A stretch of 17,637 nt of DNA from JBDTVS01 sp040007095 (GCA_040007095.1 JBDTVS010000032.1:1-17637); one strand, 5' to 3'. Shown: positions 7,051-15,952, numbered from the stretch's first letter. Made by a program: numbers and translations. Notes: generated by a model not told the origin, from the letters alone.

Positions 7051-10000
7051 TCAAAAGTTCAGCGTCGCGTGTACCCGCGCGAACCGAGGCGCCACGATCG
7101 ACGTCGGCCGCAGCCAGCTTGCCCCTTGCGTGGCGTAGTCGAACGTCTGTTCGTAGCCGGCGGCGTCGTTGGTGTTGAGCAGGTTGTAGAGGTCCACGCC
7201 GACGTCCGCGCGCTTGCCGCCGAACCGCAACACCTTGGCGATCCGCACGTCGATCTGGGTCACGCGGTCGCCGTACACCTGGGCCGGCTCCACCAGGTTC
7301 ACGGCGGTCGTGCCGTTTGCATTGGTGCCCGACGGCAGGCGCCCGAGAAGGCCCTGCGCGACCGTGTTCGGCAGGTTGTAGTTGGCCGTGAGCGAGGCCC
7401 CGTTGGTGGCCGAGTTGGTCGCCGCCAGGAAAGGGATGGTCGTGCGAAGCGAACGGAAGGTCACGCTCACGAGCACGTCCGCTTTCGGAACCGTATAGCT
7501 GGTGAGTCCTCGAATCGCCGTGATCCAGGGCTCCGTCACGGCGCACCCGCGTGGGTCCGGGCTGTCGATCTTCACGACCGTGGCGCACGTGTTCTGTACG
7601 CCGCGCCCCGTGCTGGTGCCCCCCTGGACAGTCAAGCCGCCGCCCAGCCGGGCGTTCGCGGTGAAATCCACTCCGTGCCAGTACCAGGTCCGCGCCGGCC
7701 CGAAGTTGGTCTCGAACGTCTGGAAGTTCTGGGCGCCCCTGGCGAACGCCACCGGCGTGATGTTGTACAGCGTGATAGGGTAGCCGCCGCCATTGGGGAG
7801 CTGCGGGTGCATGGGCGCCGTCAGCGTCCACTGGTCATAATCCGACGGACCGACGAGGAGGTTGTCGGTGACCAGGAAGTTCTGGAACCACCGCCGGTTG
7901 TAGCCGACCTCCACGCCGACCCGCGGGAGCACCTGCTGCTGCACCGACGCTCCGAACTGCCAGTCTGATTCCCTGACGCCCCACCCTTCGAGGATCGCCG
8001 GGTCGATGAGGGTCAGGCCCGGATTTGCATTGCCGAAGTTCAGATCGTTCCCTCCGAGCGCCGCACACCGATCGCCGCCCGAGGCCAGGTTGTCCTGCAG
8101 CCGTGGGTCGGAGAGGTTGCAGTCGATCTGGAAGTTCCGGTTGCCGTCGGTCCATGGCCGCGCCGTCACTCGGGTCACGATCTTCTGGGCTGGGTTGTTC
8201 GCCACATAGGTCCCGGCGACTTGCGCGCTCTGGAGGTACTTCCCCAGGTTGGCCTTCAGGGCCGTCTTGCCGTTGCCGAACAAGTCGTAGGCGACGCCCA
8301 GGCGCGGAGTGATGTCGTTGTAGCCCTTGACGCTGACCGTTCGCTCGAAGGCGATCGGCTGCGGGTTGAAGCTCGACGTTGCCGTCGCGCCGTTGCCCTC
8401 GGCGGGCGCCCAGCTCCAGGCCCGGTCGTAGCGCACCGCGCCTTGCAGCGTCAGCTTGCCCAGCGTCCATTGATCCTGCGCGAAGAGGGCCGTCGTCATC
8501 GTGCGATCGGTCGTGTCCCACCGCGGAGCGTTGACGTAGCCGAAGCTGATGGGGCTCTTGTTGTTGAACGTGTACCGCAACTGCGAATCGTTGGCGACCC
8601 GCCCGGAATTCTGCATCAGGCTGGAGCCCAGATAGCCGACCTTGAAGTTGTGCGCGCCGGTGACATACGCCGCCGACGCCCGCCACTGGAGGGAGGTGGC
8701 TTTGTTGTCCGCGAAAGCGTGAGCGTTCGGATCGTACAGCCCCCGGTAACTGAAGTTCGCCAAGCCGTAGAGGGTCGACTGCTCGGTGACCGGAATCAGA
8801 TCCGTGAGTCCGTCGGGCGGCACCTGGCCGTTGCCCGCGAACCTGTAGTGGAAACGCGAAAACCCCGCGTCGAGGAGCAGCCGGCTCGACACCGGAGACG
8901 ACCAGGTCGCCTGCGTCACATAGTAGGGCAGGTCGTGGTAACCCGGAAAGGCTTCCGGCGAGTTGGTGGCGCTCCCCACCCCGATCCAATCCCCACCGCG
9001 CGTCCGGCAGCCCTTCCCGTTTTCGGTCAGCGTGGAGCCCTGACACCGGTACTGATTCTCTTGGGAGAACGACACCCGGTTGCGCGGTGTCACCTGTTCG
9101 GTCAACCGGATCGAGGCGATGTCGTAACGGCTTGGGTTCCTGGTCAGCACGCGCTCATCACGCGCATAGTCCCAATGCGTCGCATCCCCGGCGTAGAGAT
9201 TGGCATAGGCGCCTGACACTGCCGATGATTGCCCGAACGTGCGCGCGGCGCCAAAGAACCACACGCGGTCGCGCAGGATCGGACCTCCGAAGGAACCGTT
9301 CGCGTCAAACGCGTTGATCAACGCGGATGGTTCCAGAATCCCGATGCTCCTCAGTTGGTCGTCGACGTTGTTCGACCGGGACCAGCCGCCGGCACCGCTA
9401 TAAAACGCAGATCCGGCGAATTTGTTGCCCCCCGAACGCGGCACGAGGTTCATGATCGGCCCGCCGGTTTCCGACTCGCCCAGGCCGCCAGACACGAGCA
9501 CCTGAATCTCGTCCACGTTGGCCACGTCGTACGCCAGCGACGAGACGCCGGCGCCGGCGCCGGGCTCCGTCACCAGCAGACCGTTGACCGTGATGCGTCC
9601 CTCGTTCTGGCGGCCCCCGTGGGCCGTGAAGCGGTTGATTTGACCCGCGTTCGTCTCCGCGCCGACGCCACCGGTCGGCATCAACGACGGGATGTTGGCG
9701 AGGACTCCCGTATAGCTGCGCGTGGCCGGCATCGTGCGGACCACCTCGTTGCTCAGCACCGTCTCCCGCCGCGTGGTCTGCACGTCGACGACCGGCGTCT
9801 CAGCCCTGACCGTGATGGTCTCTTCTACGCTGCCCACGCGAAGTTCGATATCGATCGTGACCGCTCCGGAGCCGGAGAGCGTCAGCCCCTCGCGCACCAC
9901 CTTCGCAAAGCCGGGGAGTGTGTAAGCCACCGAGTAGACGCCAGGCGCCAGATCGGTGATCCGGTACTGGCCGGATCCGTCCGTCACGGCGGTGCGAACT

Positions 10001-10158
10001 TTTTCGATGAGCGCCGAGCTGCCGGCTTCGACCGTCACTCCCGGAAGCACGCCCCCGGACGGATCTCGGACCACTCCCGCCAGCGTGGCCTGCGCGAACG
10101 CAACCGTGGGTAGAACCAGGAATCCAAGCAGTAACAGGGAACGCGCCACCAGCCTCAT
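7051..10158 (-). CDS. Oar-like TonB-dependent receptor with carboxypeptidase-regulatory-like domain
   Basis: A 1,035-residue outer-membrane protein. Residues 1-22 are a signal peptide (MRLVARSLLLLGFLVLPTVA, cleavage after AFA). Residues about 24-105 form a carboxypeptidase-regulatory-like beta-sandwich (ATLAGVVRDPSGGVLPGVTV, ...YRITDLAPGVYSVAY). A plug-like region covers about 115-250 (VDEIQVLVSGGLGESETGG, then NLVPRSGGNKFAGSAFYSG), and the rest is a 22-strand-type barrel ending in a terminal Phe (APRFARVHATLNF). Such Oar-type receptors are very abundant in Acidobacteriota and are thought to import large ligands; the ligand here is unknown. The start at 10158 is chosen because GGGAGGGAGG stands seven bases upstream and the signal peptide begins there. 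The longer frame from 10269 adds 37 unlikely residues. The gene stands alone, without adjacent TonB/ExbBD or a sugar-utilisation operon. Confidence 0.92.
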   Translation of the reverse strand: MRLVARSLLLLGFLVLPTVAFAQATLAGVVRDPSGGVLPGVTVEAGSSALIEKVRTAVTDGSGQYRITDLAPGVYSVAYTLPGFAKVVREGLTLSGSGAVTIDIELRVGSVEETITVRAETPVVDVQTTRRETVLSNEVVRTMPATRSYTGVLANIPSLMPTGGVGAETNAGQINRFTAHGGRQNEGRITVNGLLVTEPGAGAGVSSLAYDVANVDEIQVLVSGGLGESETGGPIMNLVPRSGGNKFAGSAFYSGAGGWSRSNNVDDQLRSIGILEPSALINAFDANGSFGGPILRDRVWFFGAARTFGQSSAVSGAYANLYAGDATHWDYARDERVLTRNPSRYDIASIRLTEQVTPRNRVSFSQENQYRCQGSTLTENGKGCRTRGGDWIGVGSATNSPEAFPGYHDLPYYVTQATWSSPVSSRLLLDAGFSRFHYRFAGNGQVPPDGLTDLIPVTEQSTLYGLANFSYRGLYDPNAHAFADNKATSLQWRASAAYVTGAHNFKVGYLGSSLMQNSGRVANDSQLRYTFNNKSPISFGYVNAPRWDTTDRTMTTALFAQDQWTLGKLTLQGAVRYDRAWSWAPAEGNGATATSSFNPQPIAFERTVSVKGYNDITPRLGVAYDLFGNGKTALKANLGKYLQSAQVAGTYVANNPAQKIVTRVTARPWTDGNRNFQIDCNLSDPRLQDNLASGGDRCAALGGNDLNFGNANPGLTLIDPAILEGWGVRESDWQFGASVQQQVLPRVGVEVGYNRRWFQNFLVTDNLLVGPSDYDQWTLTAPMHPQLPNGGGYPITLYNITPVAFARGAQNFQTFETNFGPARTWYWHGVDFTANARLGGGLTVQGGTSTGRGVQNTCATVVKIDSPDPRGCAVTEPWITAIRGLTSYTVPKADVLVSVTFRSLRTTIPFLAATNSATNGASLTANYNLPNTVAQGLLGRLPSGTNANGTTAVNLVEPAQVYGDRVTQIDVRIAKVLRFGGKRADVGVDLYNLLNTNDAAGYEQTFDYATQGASWLRPTSIVAPRFARVHATLNF

Positions 10159-10369
10159 TTCGAAGCCTCCCTCCCCCGCGATTCTGCCGCCGAGATCACT
10201 TGACGCGACCGCCGCGCCACTCGAGATTCGCGCCATCCTACACCCGACTGACTCCGGCTGAGCCAGCATTTACGCTCCGGCCTCGAATCCTCCGGGCAAT
10301 CGTGTCTTCAGGCGTGCGGCGGCAGTGAGCGGCCGCGGGCGGTCACGATGACCGTCGGGAGCGACAGTA

Positions 10370-10480
10370 TCAGTCGAAACCTACGGGACCGCGGCGAGTG
10401 GCGACGCGCACGGCCTCGGTGCGGCTCGTGACGCCCGGCTTCTCGATCGAGAGTATCCGCACGCTTACGAGATCGGGTCG
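10370..10480 (-). pseudogene. C-terminal remnant resembling a LuxR/NarL-type regulator
   Basis: The minus-strand frame reads DLVSVRILSIEKPGVTSRTE, then AVRVATRRGPVGFD and a TGA. This resembles the last part of LuxR-type helix-turn-helix domains, which usually reads (T)VSxHVxxILxKLGVxSRTEAVxxAxRxGLV. The recognition-helix part is shortened and no N-terminal domain or start codon is found. The frame is closed about 50 bases upstream by a stop at 10529. I read it as a decayed gene end; the match is from memory of the family pattern only. Confidence 0.4.
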
Positions 10481-10506
10481 AGGTGATTTGCCAGGGACAG
10501 ACGGCA

Positions 10507-10541
10507 GAGGGGCCGCCGATCGTCTGGATCAACGGCCCCTC
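10507..10541 (-). terminator. Hairpin downstream of the beta-propeller gene
   Basis: GAGGGGCCG (10507-10515) pairs perfectly with CGGCCCCTC (10533-10541). An inner GATC/GATC pair shortens the loop. It lies about 50 bases after the stop of the minus-strand gene at 10592. There is no U-tract, so intrinsic termination is uncertain; it may instead protect the transcript end. Confidence 0.45.
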
Positions 10542-10591
10542 CTGCTCGGCGTTTCGCCGCAGCGAGCACGGCAACGAGCGCTCTCGGCGGG

Positions 10592-12934
10592 CTACGGTTG
10601 AATCGTGAACGCCACCTCGTTCGAGCGCGCGCTCGTCCCGCACGCATTCTTCGCCAGGACACGAGCGGCAAAGCTGCCGCTGGTCTGCGCCCACACCAGA
10701 CTTGAGCCGGCGCCGTCAGTGGCCAATGAGGCGATCGGTGCCAGGCCTGCGCCAGGCGCAAGTTGCACCTGGTAGGAGTCGGCGGGCACGCCGATCGGTA
10801 CCCACGTGAATGTCACGCGGCCACTCGTCGTTGTCACCGGCAACAGGATCGGCACGCCGGGCGGATTCGTGCACGATGAGGGATTGAGCGAAATTTGCAC
10901 GCTGCTGGTCCAGGCTCCGATCGAACCGCCAGTCGCCGCGCGCGCGCGCACCCAGTAGTTGCCCGCGCCCACTGACCTTGAGAACGACGGCGTCTCTGTG
11001 GTTCCACCGCCGACGTCACCGGCGCCAAACGTCGTGCCGACCTGGACTTCGTACAACGTCGGCGTGGCACCGAAGGTCGGAGGCGTCCACCCGGCGTTGA
11101 AACCAGCGGTGGACCAGTTTACGACCAGCCCCAGCGGCGGCCCTGGAACGGTGGCGCTCGTGGCCACCGTCGCGCTCGTAGGCGCCGACCCGATGCTGAG
11201 ATCGCCCGTGCCGACCCCGAAGACCTGGAAGTAGTAGGTGCCGCTCGGCAGCGCGGAGAATTCGAACCGCGTCGTGTTCCCCGGGACCAGTTGCGTCGGG
11301 AGGTTCGAAGCGGCAGGGTTGGTCCCCCATCCGATCGCGTAGCCCATTGGCGTGCCGGTGTCCGTTGCGGACCACGTCAAGACGATTCCGCTGCCCACCG
11401 CATTGGCCAGGGCCACCGCGGGCGCGCTCGGGCGGACGCCTGGAACGGTGACGTTGATGGTGCGGCGCGTCGTGTAGTAGCCGTCGGTGACTGACACGGT
11501 CACCATGGCAGCGCCGGCCCGTCCGTCCGCCGGTGCGATCAGCAGCGTGCAGTCACCCGCGGCTGTGCAGCTTGTCGCCAACGTCGAGGGGGCCACCGGC
11601 AGCAGTGTCGTGTTCGAAGACGACACGGACGTTTGCAGTGAATAGGTCAGGATCGCGCCGCTGACGGTGAACGGCACGGTGACGGATTTGTTCTGGAGCA
11701 CGAGCTGATCCGCAATCGGGCTGATTGACGGAGGAAACGCCGTCGGTGTGGGCGTGGGGCTGCCAGGCGTTGGCGGGGGAACCGCCGCGACAAACGGTAC
11801 GAACGAAAGGCCCACAATCGAACCGGTCGCGCCCAGCGTATTCGCGGCTTGGAGACCGAGCGGGGTCATCGCGCCGTTGGCCGTGTTGAACTGGAACGTG
11901 GTCAGATTCAGACTGGAGCCATTGGCTGTGGTCACCAGCGTTCCGGATGCGTCCACGACAGAAATGTTCGCGCCCGTGCCGCCGGTGGCAAACGGCGACC
12001 CCGCCACCTCGATCATCGTCGTCGTATTGCCCGAGCCCCCGATGGCGAATACCCCCACGTTGTTTGAGGTGGCCGTCGCGAGGTAATACCCCGCAGAGTG
12101 CAGAAAGCCGGCTTGGATCTCGTTTTGAGAGGTGTTGACCGGATCGGGCGGGATAATCTCGCTCGGTGTGCCCGCCGCGGTGTCAAATACGAATGCCAGC
12201 GCCGGCGAAGAGTTGTTGGCCGCAAAGAGGCGGCCGGAGGAGTCGGTCTGGTACCCCAGGGTGAAGCCGCCGCCCACGTTGAATGGCGAGCCCGGCAGGG
12301 ACGCGAGCGCTCCCGTCGCGTTCGTCACGGAGAAACCGGCGACCCGCGGCCCGCCCGCATACAAGTACGCGCCGTCGCGGCTGAACGCTATCGAAAATGG
12401 CGTGACATCGCCGGGGGCGCCGCCGGTCGCGAAGGGACTGCCCGGCGCGGCTGTCGCGGCCGAAGCCCCAACCTTGTAGGAGTAGACAAGGCCCCCGCTG
12501 TTGCAGACGGCGAGGATCGAGCCGTCCGGGCTGAGAGAGATGCAGATATCGCGGTCCGCTGATGCCGGCAGGACAATGGGGCTGAACGACGCCGCCGTCA
12601 ACGCCCCCGTCGCCGGGTCCACGCTGAACACGCTCACCGTCTGGCTGGTGACGTTGAGCGCATACACGCGCTTCTGCACGCTGTCGTACACCACCGTTGA
12701 AACTTGCGTGGCTGGGCCGGGAGTCCCGACACCGCCGGTCGCGATGGGGAATCCGGCAAGCGGCGTGAGCCCACCACCGGTGTCCGCGCTGTAGCCATAG
12801 AGTTGATTGCCGCCCGGCCGATCAACCAGCGCGTACACGAACCCGGAGGTCTGCGGAACGCCGTTGGCGGAGGCTGGAACCCAGACACAACCGAAAACCA
12901 CCAGAATTGTCGCGATGATGTGACTTGTTCTCAT
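10592..12934 (-). CDS. Secreted beta-propeller (lactonase-like) protein with C-terminal FN3-type domains
   Basis: A 780-residue exported protein. Residues 1-23 form a signal peptide (MRTSHIIATILVVFGCVWVP, then ASA). Residues about 30-380 form a seven-bladed propeller of the lactonase/YVTN kind. Blade-to-blade motifs repeat: AGFPIATGG, PGSPFATGG, PGSPFNVGG, AGSPFATGG, with ISLSPDGS and IAFSRDGAYLYAGG segments. A Pro/Thr linker (about 385-402, PPPTPGSPTPTPTAFPPS) leads to an Ig/cadherin-like domain (about 403-497, ending VTVSVTDGYYTTRRTINVTV). Three fibronectin-III-like domains follow (about 500-590, 595-690, 693-780). No anchor or sorting signal is seen. The start at 12934 is behind AGAGGAG with a seven-base spacer; an earlier GTG/ATG frame from 12991 has no such site. 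The layout suggests an extracellular binding or adhesion protein; enzyme activity is not established. Confidence 0.82.
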   Translation of the reverse strand: MRTSHIIATILVVFGCVWVPASANGVPQTSGFVYALVDRPGGNQLYGYSADTGGGLTPLAGFPIATGGVGTPGPATQVSTVVYDSVQKRVYALNVTSQTVSVFSVDPATGALTAASFSPIVLPASADRDICISLSPDGSILAVCNSGGLVYSYKVGASAATAAPGSPFATGGAPGDVTPFSIAFSRDGAYLYAGGPRVAGFSVTNATGALASLPGSPFNVGGGFTLGYQTDSSGRLFAANNSSPALAFVFDTAAGTPSEIIPPDPVNTSQNEIQAGFLHSAGYYLATATSNNVGVFAIGGSGNTTTMIEVAGSPFATGGTGANISVVDASGTLVTTANGSSLNLTTFQFNTANGAMTPLGLQAANTLGATGSIVGLSFVPFVAAVPPPTPGSPTPTPTAFPPSISPIADQLVLQNKSVTVPFTVSGAILTYSLQTSVSSSNTTLLPVAPSTLATSCTAAGDCTLLIAPADGRAGAAMVTVSVTDGYYTTRRTINVTVPGVRPSAPAVALANAVGSGIVLTWSATDTGTPMGYAIGWGTNPAASNLPTQLVPGNTTRFEFSALPSGTYYFQVFGVGTGDLSIGSAPTSATVATSATVPGPPLGLVVNWSTAGFNAGWTPPTFGATPTLYEVQVGTTFGAGDVGGGTTETPSFSRSVGAGNYWVRARAATGGSIGAWTSSVQISLNPSSCTNPPGVPILLPVTTTSGRVTFTWVPIGVPADSYQVQLAPGAGLAPIASLATDGAGSSLVWAQTSGSFAARVLAKNACGTSARSNEVAFTIQP

Positions 12935-13407
12935 GTTCGCTCCTCTGCCCCAAGGCGCTCGGAAGAAGCCGACGCCCGCTGCCGAGGACAAGGGGGCCTA
13001 CTCGTCGCTCTGTCGGTCCGCAGGATACGGGGCACACGCCTTCAACGTTCCGGGACCGCGTCAGGACTGGCCTTTCGATGACCAGACACCAGCTCTACCG
13101 CCGAGCCATCTTATCCCGTAAGAAAGGCTGCGGACACCTTATCGCGTAAAAAAGGCGGGGCCCACGCAATTAATCTCGTGAAAAGCTGTCTGGCGTTCGA
13201 CCAATCGTCCGCCGGCGAATATCCCAGCAGCCAGTGGTGGAATGCTGGCGTCACACCGTACCGATACGGGCGAGCGCCCCGCGGGCAAGGGGACTAGACT
13301 GAATCTTTATGCCAGTTTGAGGACGGGCTTCGCCGGCACCCACGGCCCTGGCACCGTGAGTCGGCGGAATCCACTCCGCCAGGCCGTCTCATTTTGCGAG
13401 GGATCAC
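12935..13407. other. Intergenic region between divergent secreted-protein genes
   Basis: It lies between the minus-strand propeller gene and the plus-strand gene at 13408, so it should contain both promoters, but I cannot assign either with confidence. It holds the paired 23-base repeat at 13111-13161 and the ribosome binding sites at its two ends. Short frames across it do not resemble known proteins. Confidence 0.4.
13111..13161. repeat. Two imperfect 23-base direct repeats
   Basis: TTATCCCGTAAGAAAGGC followed by TGCGG (13111-13133) and TTATCGCGTAAAAAAGGC followed by GGGGC (13139-13161) match at 18 of 23 positions, 28 bases apart. The spacing is close to three helical turns, so a tandem operator is possible; a decayed repeat element is an alternative. 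Confidence 0.5.
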
Positions 13408-13845
13408 ATGAGGCGCAAGAACCGGGTGCAACTTGCGAGGACCGCGGTGGTGCTGCTGGTGTGGTCTTTTGCCACGATCGGGATCGCACAAGGCAGGACG
13501 GCGGCCGCCAAGAGTCTGCGCTGCTCGTTTCGGATCAACGTGACGGCCACCTGGAAGAAAGAGGGCTCTCCTGATGCGACACTATCGCCCTCGACGCTGT
13601 TGCTGATCGTCGACTCGATCAACACCGACGAAGGCACCGCCAGACTGAAGAGTGGATCCGTCGGGGCAGAAATCGTCGCGCGATTGTCCGGCGGCTATCT
13701 GCATTTCATCCAGTCGTTTCGCACTGGACCGCTCTACTCGACGACCGTGTTCGACCAGGAAACGAGCGAAGGGAAGCTCAAGGCCGTGCACTCACGCCAC
13801 GAAAATTTCGCCGTGCTGCGACCGGGCGCAACGTCGAGCCCGTAG
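13408..13845 (+). CDS. Small secreted protein of unknown function
   Basis: I do not recognise the family. The 145-residue product begins MRRKNRVQLARTAVVLLVWS and has a clear signal peptide, with likely cleavage near residue 28 (IGIAQG) or 34. The mature part has alternating hydrophobic and polar stretches suggesting a small beta-rich domain (CSFRINVTATWKKEG, STLLLIVDSIN, GSVGAEIVARLSGGYLHFI). It contains a single Cys after the signal region. GAGGGA stands about five bases before the ATG, which supports this start. It is transcribed away from the propeller gene and is followed by a decayed region. A periplasmic or extracellular location is inferred; no function can be given. Confidence 0.7.
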   Translation: MRRKNRVQLARTAVVLLVWSFATIGIAQGRTAAAKSLRCSFRINVTATWKKEGSPDATLSPSTLLLIVDSINTDEGTARLKSGSVGAEIVARLSGGYLHFIQSFRTGPLYSTTVFDQETSEGKLKAVHSRHENFAVLRPGATSSP

Positions 13846-13915
13846 GGAATGCGAAGTCCTGAACTAGCACGCGTGCTGCGGAGTTGACCACCGGTTCGCC
13901 AACGCCCTGGTAGCA
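13846..13915. other. Short gap after the secreted-protein gene
   Basis: I see no gene, strong hairpin or repeat in this stretch between the small secreted protein and the decayed PKS-like frame. Confidence 0.4.
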
Positions 13916-14407
13916 TCAACGCCCCTTCCCTGTGACGCCCCCCGTGGAGGCGCCCGCAGACGCCGTATCGTGGCGCCGCGCGGGCGAAGCGCTCCAGTGG
14001 TCCCGCCGATCGAACTGATCGGTCGGCGGCGGAACACCGCGCGCTCCGGACGCCGTGTCGAGGGCGTCGAAGTCGATATCGACTCCCGAAGCCCACATCC
14101 GGCCGAGCGCCTCCAGGAGACCTTCCGAATCGAACCGTTCGGACCGGCGTAACAACAGAGCCGCTGCCGCGCCGTCCACAGCGGGTGCTGTGAGGCCCAC
14201 GTGACCGAAACCGCCGCCGGCAGAGCCTGTGTCCCCGAACAGCCGGCCCACACGGAGGCTGTCGTCGAACCGCACCCGAACTGTCCGCGGCTGCGTCCAG
14301 CATCGCAGAGACTCGGTGTCGCGCTCCATCATCGAGCCGCCGGTCGGTCTCGAGAGAAAGCGATCGAGGTGCTGCGCCAAACGCTCGGTCATTCGTGAAA
14401 GGCTCAT
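13916..14407 (-). pseudogene. Hypothetical ORF containing a type I PKS linker-like segment
   Basis: From an ATG at 14407 the frame encodes about 163 residues. Its second half (bases 13994-14122) reads LLEALGRMWASGVDIDFDAL, then DTASGARGVPPPTDQFDRRD and HW. This matches the segment after the acyltransferase domain of modular polyketide synthases, usually ALGRLWxxGVxVDW...RRVPLPTYPFxRxRxW. The preceding ALLLRRSERFDSEG also resembles the end of that region. No acyltransferase active-site motif, ketosynthase or carrier domain is present, and the N-terminal half is unrecognised. It may be the scar of a lost PKS gene or a small unrelated protein. The frame can be read open upstream to 14542. Strand overlap with several long frames makes the coding call uncertain. 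Confidence 0.4.
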
Positions 14408-14758
14408 GGATTGCCCCGCAGTCGACGGTCTCGCGTTCGCTTCACATGAGAGACAACGTCGGAGCCGTCCTGACGGAACAGCAGCGGTCCGCAGCGGGTC
14501 GGCGGGCGGTGGGCGCTTTCGGACTCGGACTTGTTCCACCACGTCGTCGTCGCCTTCAGCGTCATCGCCGTCGTGCTCACGGTGCTGTCCCTCAGCGGGC
14601 TCGTCAAGTCGTCGCGCACGTCGGGTCGGACCGCGGCCGCCTGATCGCGCAGCCGTTGATTGTCCTTGCCTCGCGGAGGACCGTCAGGTCCGCATTGGAG
14701 CGCCCCGGACGCAGCGCCGCCGCCGCGTTCGGGCCGGCGCCGCAGGTTCCCGGTTTCC
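14408..14758. other. Unassigned region downstream of the amidohydrolase
   Basis: Several frames stay open on both strands here because of the high GC content, but none resembles a protein I know. One plus-strand frame (14474-14644) holds a hydrophobic stretch, FHHVVVAFSVIAVVLTVLSL, followed by a basic tail. It has no ATG and no ribosome binding site, so it may be a membrane-gene remnant or chance. Confidence 0.35.
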
Positions 14759-15952
14759 CTATGTGCGGGCGGGGACTTGTTTCCCGCCGAGAACGGTCCG
14801 GCTGGGAAAGAGCTTCTGGCGGCCGGTGCGTTTGCCCGCGAAGTTGTCGACGAACTCGAACGACCCCTGGCGGAGCTCGAGCACCGCGATGTCGGCAGGA
14901 GCGCCGACGTTGAGCGTGCCCCGGTCGTGGAACACCTCGAATACGCGAGAGGCATTCAGTGTCGCCCGGGCGATGACCTGATCGAGCGGCATGCCGAAAT
15001 CCAGGAACTTCGACATGACGTTCGGGAAATCGAAGACCTGCGTGGTGCGCGCCTCGGGGGTCCAGTCGGTAGAGAACGTGTCCGGCCAGAAGCCTGCCTG
15101 CATGACCCGCTCAACGATGTCCCATCGGAGGTGGCCGGTGCGGCCATTGCCGAGGTCGAACCAGACACCCCGACGTCGGGCGGCAAGCACCTCGGGCAGG
15201 ATGCGGCCGTTGTCGTCGATGATGCTGTTGGGCGGCGGCGCGAACATGTGGGTGACGATATCGCCGGGCCGAAGCAGATCCATCAGTTTCGGAAGCGGTG
15301 AGACCGTCTGTCCCATGTGGATCATCACCGGTAAGGTAAAGGCGCTGCCGACCTCCCTCGCGCGCTTGAGCACTTCGTAGTCATTGGGCCCGGCCACGTC
15401 CCGAGAGAGCCGCGCCTTGATGCCCCCGATCATGTCGCGGTTCTTGGCGATGGCATCGCGCGCCGCGGCGACATCCGCCCGGTTGAGGTCCATGGTGTCG
15501 CCGTCGGGCAAGATGCCGGCGCGCCCGATGTTCAGCAGCACGCGGCATGGCTGCTGAGCCGTTTTGGCGACGGCAATCGTCTCCTGAATCCGATCCGCTC
15601 CCTGGGATCCCGCGTCCACGAATCCCGTGACGCCGTCCGCGAGACAGAGCGTCGGCCCGTCCTTGATACGAGCGGCATGGGTATGAATGTCGATCAGACC
15701 GGGGACGACGATCTTGCCGCGCGCGTCGATAACCGCGGCGCCGTCGGCCGCGATGTTGGCTTCAACGGCGGCGATGCGGCCGCCGGTGATCGCCACGTCG
15801 CGCGTCGCGTCGAGCCTGACCGAGGGATCGATCACACGTCCGCCCTTGACGACGAGGTCGTACTTCGAGTCTGCGGCGAACAGCTCGGCCGCGCGGGCGA
15901 ATACAGCCGGGCCTGCGGCGGCTGCGCGGACAAATTGGCGGCGGTTCATCAT
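14759..15952 (-). CDS. Tat-exported amidohydrolase/deacetylase-family metallohydrolase
   Basis: A 397-residue enzyme of the metal-dependent amidohydrolase superfamily, hydrolysing C-N bonds in a TIM barrel. The N-terminus MMNRRQFVRAAAAGPAVFAR is a twin-arginine signal (NRRQFV), so a folded metal enzyme is probably exported to the periplasm. The metal-binding pattern is complete: HTH in PGLIDIHTHA (His90, His92), Lys179 in GIKARLS (probable carboxylated bridging lysine), His212 in MIHMGQ, His235 in DIVTHMF and Asp296 in STDW. This set resembles the dihydroorotase/D-aminoacylase-like deacetylase branch; the substrate is unknown. I start at the ATG at 15952, because GGGAG lies nine bases upstream. 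A GTG at 15958 is too close to that site, and an ATG at 15949 is also possible. No transporter or catabolic partner adjoins it. Confidence 0.9.
   Translation of the reverse strand: MMNRRQFVRAAAAGPAVFARAAELFAADSKYDLVVKGGRVIDPSVRLDATRDVAITGGRIAAVEANIAADGAAVIDARGKIVVPGLIDIHTHAARIKDGPTLCLADGVTGFVDAGSQGADRIQETIAVAKTAQQPCRVLLNIGRAGILPDGDTMDLNRADVAAARDAIAKNRDMIGGIKARLSRDVAGPNDYEVLKRAREVGSAFTLPVMIHMGQTVSPLPKLMDLLRPGDIVTHMFAPPPNSIIDDNGRILPEVLAARRRGVWFDLGNGRTGHLRWDIVERVMQAGFWPDTFSTDWTPEARTTQVFDFPNVMSKFLDFGMPLDQVIARATLNASRVFEVFHDRGTLNVGAPADIAVLELRQGSFEFVDNFAGKRTGRQKLFPSRTVLGGKQVPART

Larger units (their letters stand above)
10159..10591. other. Intergenic region with a regulator remnant and a hairpin
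   Basis: This gap holds the receptor's ribosome binding site (next to 10158), a likely LuxR-family C-terminal scrap (10370-10480) and a hairpin (10507-10541). The part at 10270-10369 shows nothing I recognise. No convincing -35/-10 pair for the receptor gene was found; TAGGAT on the minus strand near 10240 is a weak candidate. Confidence 0.4.

Noticed and set aside
7835..9046. 403-codon minus-strand ORF within the receptor gene
   Set aside because: It lies wholly inside the TonB-dependent receptor in another frame, is Arg/Gly/Pro-rich as expected for a shifted high-GC frame, and has no recognisable domain.
9229..10113. 294-codon plus-strand ORF antisense to the receptor N-terminus
   Set aside because: The signal peptide, regulatory-like domain and strong ribosome binding site on the minus strand make this a shadow frame.
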